Positions 45,222 through 53,996 are shown, counted from the first letter of the stretch. The stretch is DNA of 64,000 nucleotides from Ectobacillus sp042610425 (GCF_042610425.1 NZ_JBGJZM010000005.1:1-64000); one strand, 5' to 3'. A program made the numbers and translations. Notes: generated from the sequence alone by a model not told the origin.

Positions 45222-45257
45222 GAAAAAAATAGGTATCATTAATTTCTATGATACCTA
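45221..45257 (-). terminator. Terminator after the MFS gene
   Basis: 10-bp perfect stem TAGGTATCAT/ATGATACCTA with an 8-base loop and TTTTTTT on the minus strand. Confidence 0.85.
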
Positions 45258-45317
45258 CAAATTATTTTATATTGTTATACAATAATGTTTTGTACCATTT
45301 ACATTACTAGGCAATCC

Positions 45318-46565
45318 CTATACATCCTTCACACTTTCCTGTTTCATTTCCGGCCGTTTCAATAGTGGCATCATAATGATACCCCCAACTATGAAAAGTA
45401 CTGTCGCTACTTCGAAAATAACTACAAGAGAAAGTGCTTCTTTCAGCCATCCCGCAATGGTCATGGATATGACCATTGCCCCCATAAAGAACGGGATTAA
45501 TATACCGTTAACACGACCGATAAATGCCGCCTCTGTATTTTGCATGATCATTGTGTTAATTGCGATTTGGATGCAAGGAAAAACAAGTCCGCATAGGAAT
45601 TGTGCAGTGAGTGTCAACCAAAACTGCGTGGATAGCCCCATCAATAAAAAACCACAGGCACTGACAAGCATCCCGAAAATAAGAAGATGCTGTGGAGCAT
45701 ATTTTTTTGCTGTCCCCATTACAAGTCCTCCACCGATAATCATTGCAATTCCGTTTGCCGCCATTAACCATTGTAGAGACTCCTTTGGCAATCCTAGTCG
45801 TTCAGTAACAAGAAATATAGTGAGCGGTTGCGTTAATCCGATTGCCAATCCAGCAGCAACAAAACAACCACCGAGCAGTGTCAAAGACGGTTTTTTAAGA
45901 ACATAACGAAATCCAGCCTGCATTTCTTGCCATAGCGTCGTTTTTTCTTCCATCGCCTTACTATCGTAGTCTGGTGGTAGCATTAAAAGCACAGCAGCAG
46001 ACAACAAAAAGGCAATCCCCATAACACTAATGGCTACATCAATACCATATTGCTGATAGACGAATGTGCCAATAATAGGACCTAGAATCATGAACACAGC
46101 AAAAATGGTCTGATACATAGACATTCCTAGTTGAATAAGCTCTTCTGATACATGCAGTTTAAACAATTTCATGCCAGATGGCTGTGAAAATTGTGACAAT
46201 ATTGACGAAACAAGCGTTGCAAAAAAAATCGCTTTCCAACTGCCAAACACGAGCGTTAGCAAAACAATAAAAATAGAAAGGGCACTAAGAAGATCACACC
46301 AAATCATTGTTCGTTTCGGAAGCCATCGGTCAGCAAACGTCCCTCCAATAAATGAAAATAAAAAGATAGGGGCAAATTCTGCTACAGAAATGAGGGAAAC
46401 TGCCACTGCATTTTCATTTGTCCTTTCCATTACATACAATAATATAGAATAATTACGAACCCAAATACCGATTTGCAAAAAAAACACCGACAGCAATATC
46501 GTGCGAATTACTCTGTTACGAAATAATGCCCCCATTGAAGTGCTTGAAGTAGAATCAACCGTCAT
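45318..46565 (-). CDS. MFS transporter (EntS/MefA-like)
   Basis: 415 aa with 12 predicted membrane helices. The loop-2/3 motif GTFADRWLPKRTMI and the general pattern place it in the DHA3-like group that includes macrolide exporters and the enterobactin exporter EntS. The substrate cannot be assigned. It diverges from the Fur-controlled iron genes with about 490 bases between them, so a siderophore link is possible but unproven; the Fur boxes lie nearer the iron genes. Confidence 0.8.
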   Translation of the reverse strand: MTVDSTSSTSMGALFRNRVIRTILLSVFFLQIGIWVRNYSILLYVMERTNENAVAVSLISVAEFAPIFLFSFIGGTFADRWLPKRTMIWCDLLSALSIFIVLLTLVFGSWKAIFFATLVSSILSQFSQPSGMKLFKLHVSEELIQLGMSMYQTIFAVFMILGPIIGTFVYQQYGIDVAISVMGIAFLLSAAVLLMLPPDYDSKAMEEKTTLWQEMQAGFRYVLKKPSLTLLGGCFVAAGLAIGLTQPLTIFLVTERLGLPKESLQWLMAANGIAMIIGGGLVMGTAKKYAPQHLLIFGMLVSACGFLLMGLSTQFWLTLTAQFLCGLVFPCIQIAINTMIMQNTEAAFIGRVNGILIPFFMGAMVISMTIAGWLKEALSLVVIFEVATVLFIVGGIIMMPLLKRPEMKQESVKDV

Positions 46566-46959
46566 ATTTTCTCCTTCCCCACTGGACTTATCAATTCCAG
46601 TCCAATTAAATAATTTTATCCAGCATTAGTAAAGCTCCCATTTCTAGATGAGGAGAATGGAAGAAATCGAAATAGGTTAAAAAACACTTCCATTCCTTTT
46701 TGACGGGCTTATTATACCATGTAAAATAATGGGTATACAAACAAAATCAAACATTTGTTCTTATTTCTATAACAATTTTATTTTCATATATTCAAAGAAG
46801 AAATATGATGTATCGCGCATACACAATAAATCTCTTTTTTTCCTGCAAAACCAATCTACACGTTGGTATTCAATCACTTTGTAATGGGAAAATGTGCTTA
46901 TAAATTGAACAATACTTTATTAATTCTTATTTAAGTCCAATATGATTACTGTTATTTCG
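46566..46959. other. Intergenic region upstream of the iron operon
   Basis: About 390 bases of AT-rich sequence between the MFS start and the Fur-controlled promoter. I see no gene, RNA motif or clear hairpin in it. Confidence 0.6.
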
Positions 46960-46988
46960 TTGACAAAACGTCATCTTTAAATGATAAT
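46960..46988 (+). promoter_or_regulatory. Promoter of efeU
   Basis: TTGACA (46960-46965), 17 bases, GATAAT (46983-46988). The -10 is the first half of a Fur box. Confidence 0.8.
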
Positions 46989-47024
46989 AATAATCAGTTA
47001 CGATGGTAATGATAATCGTTTTCA
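46982..47024. promoter_or_regulatory. Two Fur boxes
   Basis: TGATAATAATAATCA (46982-46996) matches the 7-1-7 Fur consensus TGATAATNATTATCA with one mismatch. TGATAATCGTTTTCA (47010-47024) is a weaker second site. Binding would cover the -10 region and the start site. Confidence 0.8.
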
Positions 47025-47057
47025 ATTATTGAATTAAAAATTTACGGAGCTGATACT

Positions 47058-48539
47058 ATGTTTAAGAAATTTGGCTATTCATTGCTCTTCATTCTTCTGT
47101 TTTCATTTGTTATTATGAAGCCGCTTTCTAGCTTGGCTGCAAGTCAGGGAACAGAAAATATGAGTAAAGCTGAGCAACAGGTCGATCAAGCATTATTGCT
47201 TGCAAAGCAAGGTAATTTAGATGAGGCACAACAAACCTATCAGAAATTTAATGATACTTGGCTTGCAATTGAGGATTCTGTAAAATCTGATTCAGGTCAA
47301 GCATATAGCGATATTGAATCCAATATGGGTCAAGTGCAATATGCTTTCATACAAAACAAGCAGCAAGATGTTAGTACGGCGCTACAAAACCTTAAAAGTG
47401 TCAATGAGAAATACATTCAGGGTCAATATTCGCAGAGTGATAGTTTTAAGAAGCAAAACATCACACTTTCTGATTTCGTTGTAATGTTACAACAGACACA
47501 GGAAGCAGTCCAAAAAAGCGACCAGCAATCCTCATTATCGAATATTACTAAGGTTAGAGAGTCATGGCTTAGTATTGAGGGTACGGTAGTATCACAATCA
47601 GCTACCATATATGGCGATTCAGAGCGTGATATGGTTACGGTAAATGCAATGATTTCTGCTGGTAAATATCAGGATGCAAACCAGTTACTTGATCAGATGA
47701 TTGGGTACTTGACCCCACTTGCTAGCAAAACCAGTTATACCATTTGGGATGCCGCAATGATTCCGATTCGTGAAGGACTAGAGGCACTACTAGTTGTAGC
47801 CGCATTATTAGCCGTTGTTAAGAAGTCTGGTGAAAAAAAGGGAAAAGTTTGGATTTGGGGCGGTGTTTCAGCCGGTTTAATTTTTAGTGCTATTTTAGCA
47901 GTTATTGTAAAGTTCGTTTTCACCTCTGGCGCTTTCGGCCAAAATAATTTCCTAATTTCGGGCTGGACAGGCATAATCGCAGCTGTGATGCTTCTTTATA
48001 TGAGTTATTGGTTGCACAGTAAATCCAATATAGCAGAATGGAATCAATATATTCATAATAAAAGCCAATCTGCATTAAATACAGGACGGATTGTATCCCT
48101 TGGGTTTCTATCATTCTTAGCCGTTTTTCGAGAAGGAACGGAGACCGTACTATTTATTATTGGCATGGTGAACCAAATTAGTACAGAGCAGTTGATTATC
48201 GGTGTTCTCATTGGTCTTGGCATCTTAGCGGTCGTAGCTTACCTCATGCTAGTTATCGGTATTAAATTACCGATGCGCCCATTTTTCCTAGTATCCAGCC
48301 TTATTGTCTTCTATATGTGCTTTAAATTTACAGGGCTTGGTATTCATAGCTTTCAACTTGCGGGTTCGCTACCATCCACAACATCCGGATACTTACCAAG
48401 TATTGATTTCTTAGGATTCTATCCATCTTGGCAAAGTGCCCTGCCGCAAATCGCATTACTTTTGTTTGCTTTAGGCGCTTTACTATGGAGCCGTGTTAAA
48501 CAACCAAATCAAAAGGTGCAAAAAACAATCCAAAACTAA
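47058..48539 (+). CDS. efeU: FTR1/EfeU-type high-affinity iron permease
   Basis: 493 aa. A signal peptide (residues 1-28) precedes an extracytoplasmic helical domain with two repeats (TWLAIEDSVKS and SWLSIEGTVVS) up to about residue 225. A seven-helix FTR1 permease follows, with two iron-binding REXXE motifs: REGLE near 237 and REGTE near 357. It imports oxidised or ferrous iron. The usual partners EfeO (M75 peptidase-like) and EfeB (DyP peroxidase) are not next to it. Transcribed from a Fur-controlled promoter. Confidence 0.92.
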   Translation: MFKKFGYSLLFILLFSFVIMKPLSSLAASQGTENMSKAEQQVDQALLLAKQGNLDEAQQTYQKFNDTWLAIEDSVKSDSGQAYSDIESNMGQVQYAFIQNKQQDVSTALQNLKSVNEKYIQGQYSQSDSFKKQNITLSDFVVMLQQTQEAVQKSDQQSSLSNITKVRESWLSIEGTVVSQSATIYGDSERDMVTVNAMISAGKYQDANQLLDQMIGYLTPLASKTSYTIWDAAMIPIREGLEALLVVAALLAVVKKSGEKKGKVWIWGGVSAGLIFSAILAVIVKFVFTSGAFGQNNFLISGWTGIIAAVMLLYMSYWLHSKSNIAEWNQYIHNKSQSALNTGRIVSLGFLSFLAVFREGTETVLFIIGMVNQISTEQLIIGVLIGLGILAVVAYLMLVIGIKLPMRPFFLVSSLIVFYMCFKFTGLGIHSFQLAGSLPSTTSGYLPSIDFLGFYPSWQSALPQIALLLFALGALLWSRVKQPNQKVQKTIQN

Positions 48540-48570
48540 AATTTATAACAAATCTGGGGGATTCTATTCA

Positions 48571-49308
48571 ATGAAACTTATAAATACGATTGCGGCAATA
48601 GCTATGACAGGTACATTAGCCCTAACTGGTTGTAGTATGGCAACCCAATCTTCATCTACTACTTCTACTACTAAAACCAATACGCAATCTGCATCTGAAG
48701 GACAAACTGCTACGAGTGTAAATGATGGAGTTGCAAATTTACTGCATACTGCTAAACAATTAAATAAAGCCATTACGGCCGGAGATGAAGCAAACATTAA
48801 GAAAACTGGACCACAACTCGAAGAAAATTGGAAAACATTCGAAGATAATGTGAAATCACAATACCCTGATCAATATACACAAATTGAAAAATATCTTAAC
48901 CCAGCTGTTGCAGGATCAAAAGAAAGCACAATTAATAAAGAGGCCCTTTCACAACTGAATAATCAATTAATTGATGTTTTATACCAATTTTCACAGAAGC
49001 TTATTCCTGTCAGCCAAGTCAAAGATGGTATTTCAAAACTACTTACAACAACAACTGACTTAAAGCAAGCGATTAACGACGAAGATCAAGCCAAGGTGAA
49101 GGAATTAGGACCAAAATTAGAAGAGACTTGGAAGACGTTTGAAGATGGAGTTAAACCAAGAAGTGCAGACCTCTATGAAAAACTGGAAGCATCTTTGAAC
49201 CCAGAAGTAGCAGGATCTCAAGTAAGCCCTCTTGATAAACAAACTCTTGGAAAATTAAATGACCAGTTAACGCAAACATTACATGAACTAGAACAGACAA
49301 TTAAATAG
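48571..49308 (+). CDS. Two-repeat lipoprotein, putative iron-transport partner
   Basis: 245 aa. The signal ends in the lipobox LTGC, followed by a Ser/Thr-rich linker. Two tandem repeats follow: NWKTFEDNVKSQYPDQY... and TWKTFEDGVKPRSADLY..., each ending LNPEVAGS or similar. The repeats resemble those in the outer domain of EfeU encoded 31 bases upstream (TWLAIEDSVKSDSGQAY). It has no M75 domain, so it is not a normal EfeO. I infer that it captures iron on the outer membrane face for EfeU. The start at 48571 follows GGGGG. Confidence 0.82.
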   Translation: MKLINTIAAIAMTGTLALTGCSMATQSSSTTSTTKTNTQSASEGQTATSVNDGVANLLHTAKQLNKAITAGDEANIKKTGPQLEENWKTFEDNVKSQYPDQYTQIEKYLNPAVAGSKESTINKEALSQLNNQLIDVLYQFSQKLIPVSQVKDGISKLLTTTTDLKQAINDEDQAKVKELGPKLEETWKTFEDGVKPRSADLYEKLEASLNPEVAGSQVSPLDKQTLGKLNDQLTQTLHELEQTIK

Positions 49309-49325
49309 AAAAGAAACCGTATAAA

Positions 49326-49490
49326 AATAGAAGTTGACTCAAAAATGATATGATCTCCTTATAGTAGACAGAAAAAGGGAAAAGCTTGAATTCTGAATAC
49401 TATGGGGGACTTTTCATGGAAAAATCAAGGAAAACACATTCAAAAGAATTCGAACTAGATATTGTAAATAAGTATCTTAACGAGGAGTCA
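49326..49490 (+). mobile_element. Truncated IS3/IS150-like fragment
   Basis: The segment contains GTTGACTCAAAAATGATATG, resembling the terminal region of IS150-group elements, followed by an orfA start at 49416 (MEKSRKTHSKEFELDIVNK, similar to transposase helix-turn-helix starts). The reading frame loses similarity after about 25 codons, and the rest of the element is gone. Confidence 0.55.
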
Positions 49491-49544
49491 TGTACTTTTT
49501 TTGAGAAAGGCGTTTCATATAGTACAAAAGTAGTAACACTACTA

Positions 49545-49582
49545 AAAAGCAATCCCTGCCTACAAAACAGAGATTGCTTTTC
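49545..49582. terminator. Terminator after the HAD gene
   Basis: AAAAGCAATC/GATTGCTTTT stem with a CTG/CAG inner pairing. It serves the minus-strand HAD gene and could also stop plus-strand transcripts from the iron operon. Confidence 0.8.
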
Positions 49583-49585
49583 GTT

Positions 49586-50305
49586 TTATTTCACATGGAT
49601 GGAGGGCAGTTCCAATACATCTAGCAAACCAGATAAATGATCAATTTCACGTAATGGCCGTATGTCCGATTCTGGTTGTCGTTTCCGGTGGTTAAACCAG
49701 ACGGATTGCGACCCTGCACGATGTGATCCTACGATATCATTTATCCAAGAATCTCCAACGTAAAGAAGATCTTCCGGTTTAACCCCTACCTTCTTCGATA
49801 CTTCATGAAAGATTTCTGGATTTGGCTTTTCTACTCCCATTGCACCTGATATAAAAATATGCTCCTCTGGAACATACTTTGTTAAACCAAGGCATTCAAT
49901 CTTCTTTGTTTGGTGCTGGGCGGGACCGTTCGTAATAACGCCAACCATAAAACCGTATTCTGTTAAACTTGTTAATAAGCTTGGTACTTCAGGAAGAAGA
50001 GCAATGGAATGGAGTGCTTCTTCGTATTGAAGCTGAAATTGACAGGCTTCACTTGCTGTAATCGTAACTTGATAGTCTCTCAGTGTCCGCACGGCTCGTT
50101 CTATACGAAATTCAACTAGTGTGTAAGTTCCATTTATATGATTTTCCCACATGGAATCACTATAATAGCGAAATGTTTTATAAACATCGTTCATGGGGAG
50201 ATTCTGTGATTTTATTGGAAATACAGATTGCAGTGCCTCTACAAAAGGCTTCTGATGGTCATGCAGTGTGTCATCTAAATCAAAAAAAATCGCCTGAAAG
50301 GCCAT
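49586..50305 (-). CDS. HAD-IA hydrolase (YjjG-like nucleotidase group)
   Basis: 239 aa. Motif I FFDLDDTLHDH (6-16), motif II VITNGPAQHQTKK, and motif III/IV GVEKPNPEIF and YVGDSWINDI. The pattern fits YjjG/YfnB-type pyrimidine nucleotidases and phosphoglycolate phosphatase relatives. The start is the ATG at 50305 after AGGAGGAATTTACTC; a longer frame has no site. Stand-alone gene. Confidence 0.85.
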   Translation of the reverse strand: MAFQAIFFDLDDTLHDHQKPFVEALQSVFPIKSQNLPMNDVYKTFRYYSDSMWENHINGTYTLVEFRIERAVRTLRDYQVTITASEACQFQLQYEEALHSIALLPEVPSLLTSLTEYGFMVGVITNGPAQHQTKKIECLGLTKYVPEEHIFISGAMGVEKPNPEIFHEVSKKVGVKPEDLLYVGDSWINDIVGSHRAGSQSVWFNHRKRQPESDIRPLREIDHLSGLLDVLELPSIHVK

Positions 50306-50505
50306 GAGTAAATTCCTCCTATATGGTCGTTCTTCTCTTATATTATAGCAAGAAAAGAAGAGATTATTAGAACTTATTAGACTCATATATGTGAACACCG
50401 TTATCTACTTTATTATGACAAAGCTTTCGCCTAAATCACAATTCAATACATATCAATCCACCAATCTCTCTGATTTGTTTCTAAATTTTTTATTTATTTC
50501 AACAC

Positions 50506-50539
50506 AAAAACAGGCCCCCTATCTTGCATCGGGAACCTG
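50506..50539 (-). terminator. Terminator after patA
   Basis: CAGGttCCC/GGGggCCTG stem (two G-T pairs) with an 11-base loop and TTTTTGTG. Confidence 0.8.
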
Positions 50540-50558
50540 CTCTCTTCTCTATATCCTT

Positions 50559-51935
50559 TTATGCCTCTACTTGCTCAAGAACCTTTTTAAAACTGGCAAC
50601 AACTTTGTCGATTTCCTCTATTGATATAACCAAAGGTGGCTCAATGCGGATTGTCTTCGAATTCACGAGAGTTCCTGCTACGAGTACGCCTTCATCAAAC
50701 ATTCCTTTCGAAACGGCATATCCTACTTCGTCTTTATGAAATTCAATCCCAATCATCAATCCTTTTCCGCGAATTTCCATGACCTTGTCTTCATGTCCAA
50801 TCGCGGCCTCTTTCAATTTCGCTAAGAAGTATTCCCCTTCTTTTTCTGCGCGCTCTGGTAATTTTTCTTCAAGCAACACTTGTATCGTTGCAATCGCAGC
50901 GGCACATGCAAGTGGATTGCCGCCGAATGTTGTGGTATGCATAAATGGATTTGGAAATAACGATTTAAACACTTTTTCTTTCGCTACAATCGCACCTGCT
51001 GGCATAATCCCACCGCCGAACGCTTTTGCAAGACAAAGAATATCCGGTACGACGTCATATAATTCAGCCGCAAACATTTTGCCCGTGCGGCCCATACCGG
51101 TTTGCACTTCGTCAAAAATCAGGATTGCATCGTATTGATCACATAGCTCTCTCACTTGTTTCAAGTAGTTTTCTGGCGGAAGGATGATGCCGCCTTCTCC
51201 TTGAATTGGCTCTAGAATGACCGCTGCCACATCTTCCCCAACTAACGAGCAAACTTCAAACGTTTTTCTCATCATATCGATATCCCCATACGGAACGTGA
51301 CGGAAGCCCGAAACGAGTGGAAAGAATGGTTTCCGGAACATACCCTTCGCCGTACCAGATAGAGAACCTAGGCTTTTCCCATGGAATGCACGAGTTGTGG
51401 AAAGAATCGTTGACCGGTCGCTATACATCTTCGCCAGCTTTAACGCTGCTTCGACACTCTCTGTCCCGCTATTCGTGAAGAAGGAGTACTTCAAGTCTCC
51501 AGGCGTAATGTCTGCTAAAATCTTAGCAAGCATCGCACGAAGCGGATCCAACAAGTCCTGGCTATGTAAGGCTTGGCGTTTCAATTGATCTTGAACCGCC
51601 TTCAACACCTTCGGATGACGATGCCCTACGTTATAAATCCCAAACCCACCAAGACAATCAATATACTCTTTCCCGTTTACATCTTTAAAGCAAGATCCTT
51701 CATCGGACCATTCGACAGCAGCAAACTGCGTATCCATCGTTACTGTTTTACGATATTCAAGAAAGCCTGGATTTACATATTCACGGAATCCTTCAACCGT
51801 TTCCTTTGTAATCCATTTCGCTTCCTCGTCAGTTACTTCGTTTTTTTCGATTAATTCCAACACCTTAGCAATATACTCATTTACACCCTTATACTTCTCT
51901 TCCATTCCTGTTTGAGATTGCTCCTTAACTGTCAT
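50559..51935 (-). CDS. patA: Putrescine aminotransferase
   Basis: 458 aa class III PLP aminotransferase, the same length as E. coli PatA/YgjG (459 aa). It shows SFFTNSGTESVEAALKLAK, the aspartate motif LIFDEVQTGMGRTG and the PLP lysine in CLAKAFGGG. It also has the N-terminal extension (EYIAKVLELIEKNEV) typical of putrescine rather than ornithine aminotransferases. It moves the amino group of putrescine to 2-oxoglutarate. An operator-like site 95 bases upstream also occurs before the next gene, a TetR repressor. Confidence 0.88.
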   Translation of the reverse strand: MTVKEQSQTGMEEKYKGVNEYIAKVLELIEKNEVTDEEAKWITKETVEGFREYVNPGFLEYRKTVTMDTQFAAVEWSDEGSCFKDVNGKEYIDCLGGFGIYNVGHRHPKVLKAVQDQLKRQALHSQDLLDPLRAMLAKILADITPGDLKYSFFTNSGTESVEAALKLAKMYSDRSTILSTTRAFHGKSLGSLSGTAKGMFRKPFFPLVSGFRHVPYGDIDMMRKTFEVCSLVGEDVAAVILEPIQGEGGIILPPENYLKQVRELCDQYDAILIFDEVQTGMGRTGKMFAAELYDVVPDILCLAKAFGGGIMPAGAIVAKEKVFKSLFPNPFMHTTTFGGNPLACAAAIATIQVLLEEKLPERAEKEGEYFLAKLKEAAIGHEDKVMEIRGKGLMIGIEFHKDEVGYAVSKGMFDEGVLVAGTLVNSKTIRIEPPLVISIEEIDKVVASFKKVLEQVEA

Positions 51936-52029
51936 CGTGATCTCTCCTTTTTTTATCCCATTATGAAAAACATGAATTTTTAGATTATTAATGTTAAATT
52001 GCCCCAACTTCAAAGAATAAAAACAAAAA

Positions 52030-52050
52030 TGAATGAACGTCAGTCATTTT
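52030..52050. promoter_or_regulatory. Operator-like site upstream of patA
   Basis: TGAATGAACGTCAGTCATTT, an imperfect palindrome. All but one base of its TGAATGAAC-TCAGTCATT core recurs in reverse orientation at 52685-52703 before the tetR gene. Confidence 0.65.
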
Positions 52051-52082
52051 TAGGGTAAATGAAATCTGAACTTCTAATATTA

Positions 52083-52667
52083 TTAACGGGTAACCAACGA
52101 TCTTTGTAGAAATTGAAATACTTCTGATTTAGAGGATTCTAACGTAAGATCCTGATCTTGTCCGATATAAAATCGTTCAGCTGCATTTTCCACAAAATTA
52201 ATAATCATCTTTGCTGTCCACTTAACATTTATGCTGCTCATTACTTCATTTTTATAAATTGCCTGTAGAATCATATCCTCAAAAAACTGGTAATATGGTT
52301 GATAAATAAGTTCCCATACTTCCATTGAATGGTCAATCGCCAACCCGGAATAACAAAGTACAATAATATCCTTATTTTCATCCGTAATACTATAAACCTC
52401 GTCTATCACAATGCACAATGCATCCCAAAAGTTTTGCTTTCCTGTAATTCTTCCCTTTATTCTTTCAAGCGAACTTGTAAGAAGGTTATTAGCAATTGCA
52501 GGAATTAAAGCTTTTTTAGAGCGAAAATATAGATAAAACGTTCCTTGTGCAACTCCAGCAACTTTGACAATGTCCGAAATAGAAGTCTTATCTAACCCTT
52601 GTTCTGAAATAACATGGATTGCTGCTTGTAGTATCTTTGTATATTTCTCGTTCTTGTTGTTTATCAT
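52083..52667 (-). CDS. TetR-family regulator, likely patA repressor
   Basis: 194 aa. The N-terminal helix-turn-helix is SISDIVKVAGVAQGTFYLYF, a textbook TetR motif; the C-terminal domain is variable as expected. The start is the ATG at 52667 after GGAGGAAGAAACA. It is followed by patA on the same strand, and both have the same operator-like site upstream, so it probably represses itself and patA. The ligand may be a polyamine or a derivative. Confidence 0.87.
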   Translation of the reverse strand: MINNKNEKYTKILQAAIHVISEQGLDKTSISDIVKVAGVAQGTFYLYFRSKKALIPAIANNLLTSSLERIKGRITGKQNFWDALCIVIDEVYSITDENKDIIVLCYSGLAIDHSMEVWELIYQPYYQFFEDMILQAIYKNEVMSSINVKWTAKMIINFVENAAERFYIGQDQDLTLESSKSEVFQFLQRSLVTR

Positions 52668-52684
52668 TGTTTCTTCCTCCACCG

Positions 52685-52706
52685 AATGACTGATGTTCAT
52701 TCATTT
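52685..52706. promoter_or_regulatory. Operator-like site upstream of the tetR gene
   Basis: Reverse complement AATGAATGAACATCAGTCAT; shares 18 of 19 core bases with the patA-side site at 52030-52050. It lies 18 bases before the tetR start. Confidence 0.65.
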
Positions 52707-52823
52707 TGTATGCATTATCACCCCGAAAAAAGTAAAATGATTTTTTCTTCTCTATATGTATACATTAGCATAAACAATAGATTTTTGATGAGGTTGTGTT
52801 ATATTATCTAACATATTTTTTGA

Positions 52824-53116
52824 GATTGCTGGTAACATAAGAGAACTACAAAATGCGCCTGGCATGCTGTTATTTTCAGAGATTCTTCCGTTATTGAATT
52901 ACGATGCTTTCTAGCTTGCTTATTTGAAAATGGGAAATTCGTCCAATCCACAATGACCCAATAGATTTATCTTTATCAGAAGCTGAAGAGCAAAAAATGC
53001 TCCTCAGATTTTTAAAGGGAAGGACCTAGAATGTAGTCAGCAGTCGCTAGAAAATAAAAGTGGAAAAATCAACCTTGTATCGAAAGATTAAAAATATCAG
53101 TTACAACAAGATTATA
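52824..53116 (+). pseudogene. Decayed 3' end of an AcoR-like activator gene
   Basis: About 290 bases are clearly homologous to the 3' end of the activator gene at 44850-45140. Shared segments include CTGGTAACAT, CATGCTGTTATTTTCAG, GTTATTGAATTACG, CAGCAGTCGCTA and CAACCTTGTATCG. Several indels and in-frame stops destroy the frame. It is in the same orientation as the intact gene and stops 20 bases before the kipR stop codon. Confidence 0.88.
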
Positions 53117-53137
53117 TAGCAATTACCAAAAGACCAT

Positions 53138-53890
53138 CTATTTCTTATACCCTAATTTCAGAGAAATATCCATAGCAGCTGTTTTTACCTTTTCAACTAA
53201 TAGAGGTAATCTCTCTTCACTAAACCGGATATCAAGGCCTGCCACACTAATACCAGCAACCACATGCCCTTTATGATCATAAATGGGTGCAGCTATGGCG
53301 GAGGTATAATTTTCAAGCTCAGATCGGCTAATTGTATAGCCACTTCTTCGCGTTTCTTCTATTATAAGTCGTAGTTTTTCTTTATCTGTAATCGTACCAT
53401 AGCCAATCGGTTGTAAATGTATTTCATTCAAATATTGTTCTACTTCTTCTTCAGGCAAATAGGCAAGAATAATCCGGGAATCCCCTGCATATAAAGGTGA
53501 TTTCCTACCTATAGCCGTATACAACCGAACGGGTTGGGTTGTATCTTGCTTTTCAATATACATTGCTTCTTTCCCATATTTTACAATAAGGTTCACTGCT
53601 TCCTCAACGTCATCTCGAAGCGCTTTCATAACAGGGAGTGCAATTTGCCTGATATCTAACCGCTGTGCTACTAATTGACCGAATTGAAGAAACAACAATC
53701 CTAATGAATAATATCCGTCTTCGTCTTTGTCCAGCAGCTGCATATCTTCTAAAGAAGTAAGCATACGATGCACAGATGTCTTTGGCATATGTAAGAGTTC
53801 AATCACTTCATTTAAATTTAATTTCGCATGTGTTAAAAACAGATTAAGTATAGCCATTGATTTAATTACCGTTTTATTCTTGTTTTCCAC
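53138..53890 (-). CDS. kipR: IclR-family regulator KipR
   Basis: 250 aa, same length as B. subtilis KipR. N-terminal winged helix (NEVIELLHMPKTSVHRMLTS) and C-terminal IclR effector domain (AIAAPIYDHKGHVVAGISVAGL). KipR represses the kip operon of which it is the last gene. A palindrome flanking a TATAAT lies just upstream and may give it separate autoregulation. Confidence 0.93.
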   Translation of the reverse strand: MENKNKTVIKSMAILNLFLTHAKLNLNEVIELLHMPKTSVHRMLTSLEDMQLLDKDEDGYYSLGLLFLQFGQLVAQRLDIRQIALPVMKALRDDVEEAVNLIVKYGKEAMYIEKQDTTQPVRLYTAIGRKSPLYAGDSRIILAYLPEEEVEQYLNEIHLQPIGYGTITDKEKLRLIIEETRRSGYTISRSELENYTSAIAAPIYDHKGHVVAGISVAGLDIRFSEERLPLLVEKVKTAAMDISLKLGYKK

Positions 53891-53912
53891 AAGCTTCCCC
53901 CTTTTTTCTCAC

Positions 53913-53950
53913 CATTCAATAGAATCTGCTTTACATTATACTATTGAATG
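53913..53950 (-). promoter_or_regulatory. Palindrome around a -10 box upstream of kipR
   Basis: CATTCAATAG and CTATTGAATG flank 18 bases. On the minus strand TATAAT directly follows the first arm. This could be a KipR operator and secondary promoter within the kipA-kipR gap. Confidence 0.45.
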
Positions 53951-53996
53951 TCCAAAAAAAGGTAGAAGAAACACACTCACTAATGGGTGTTTTCAT

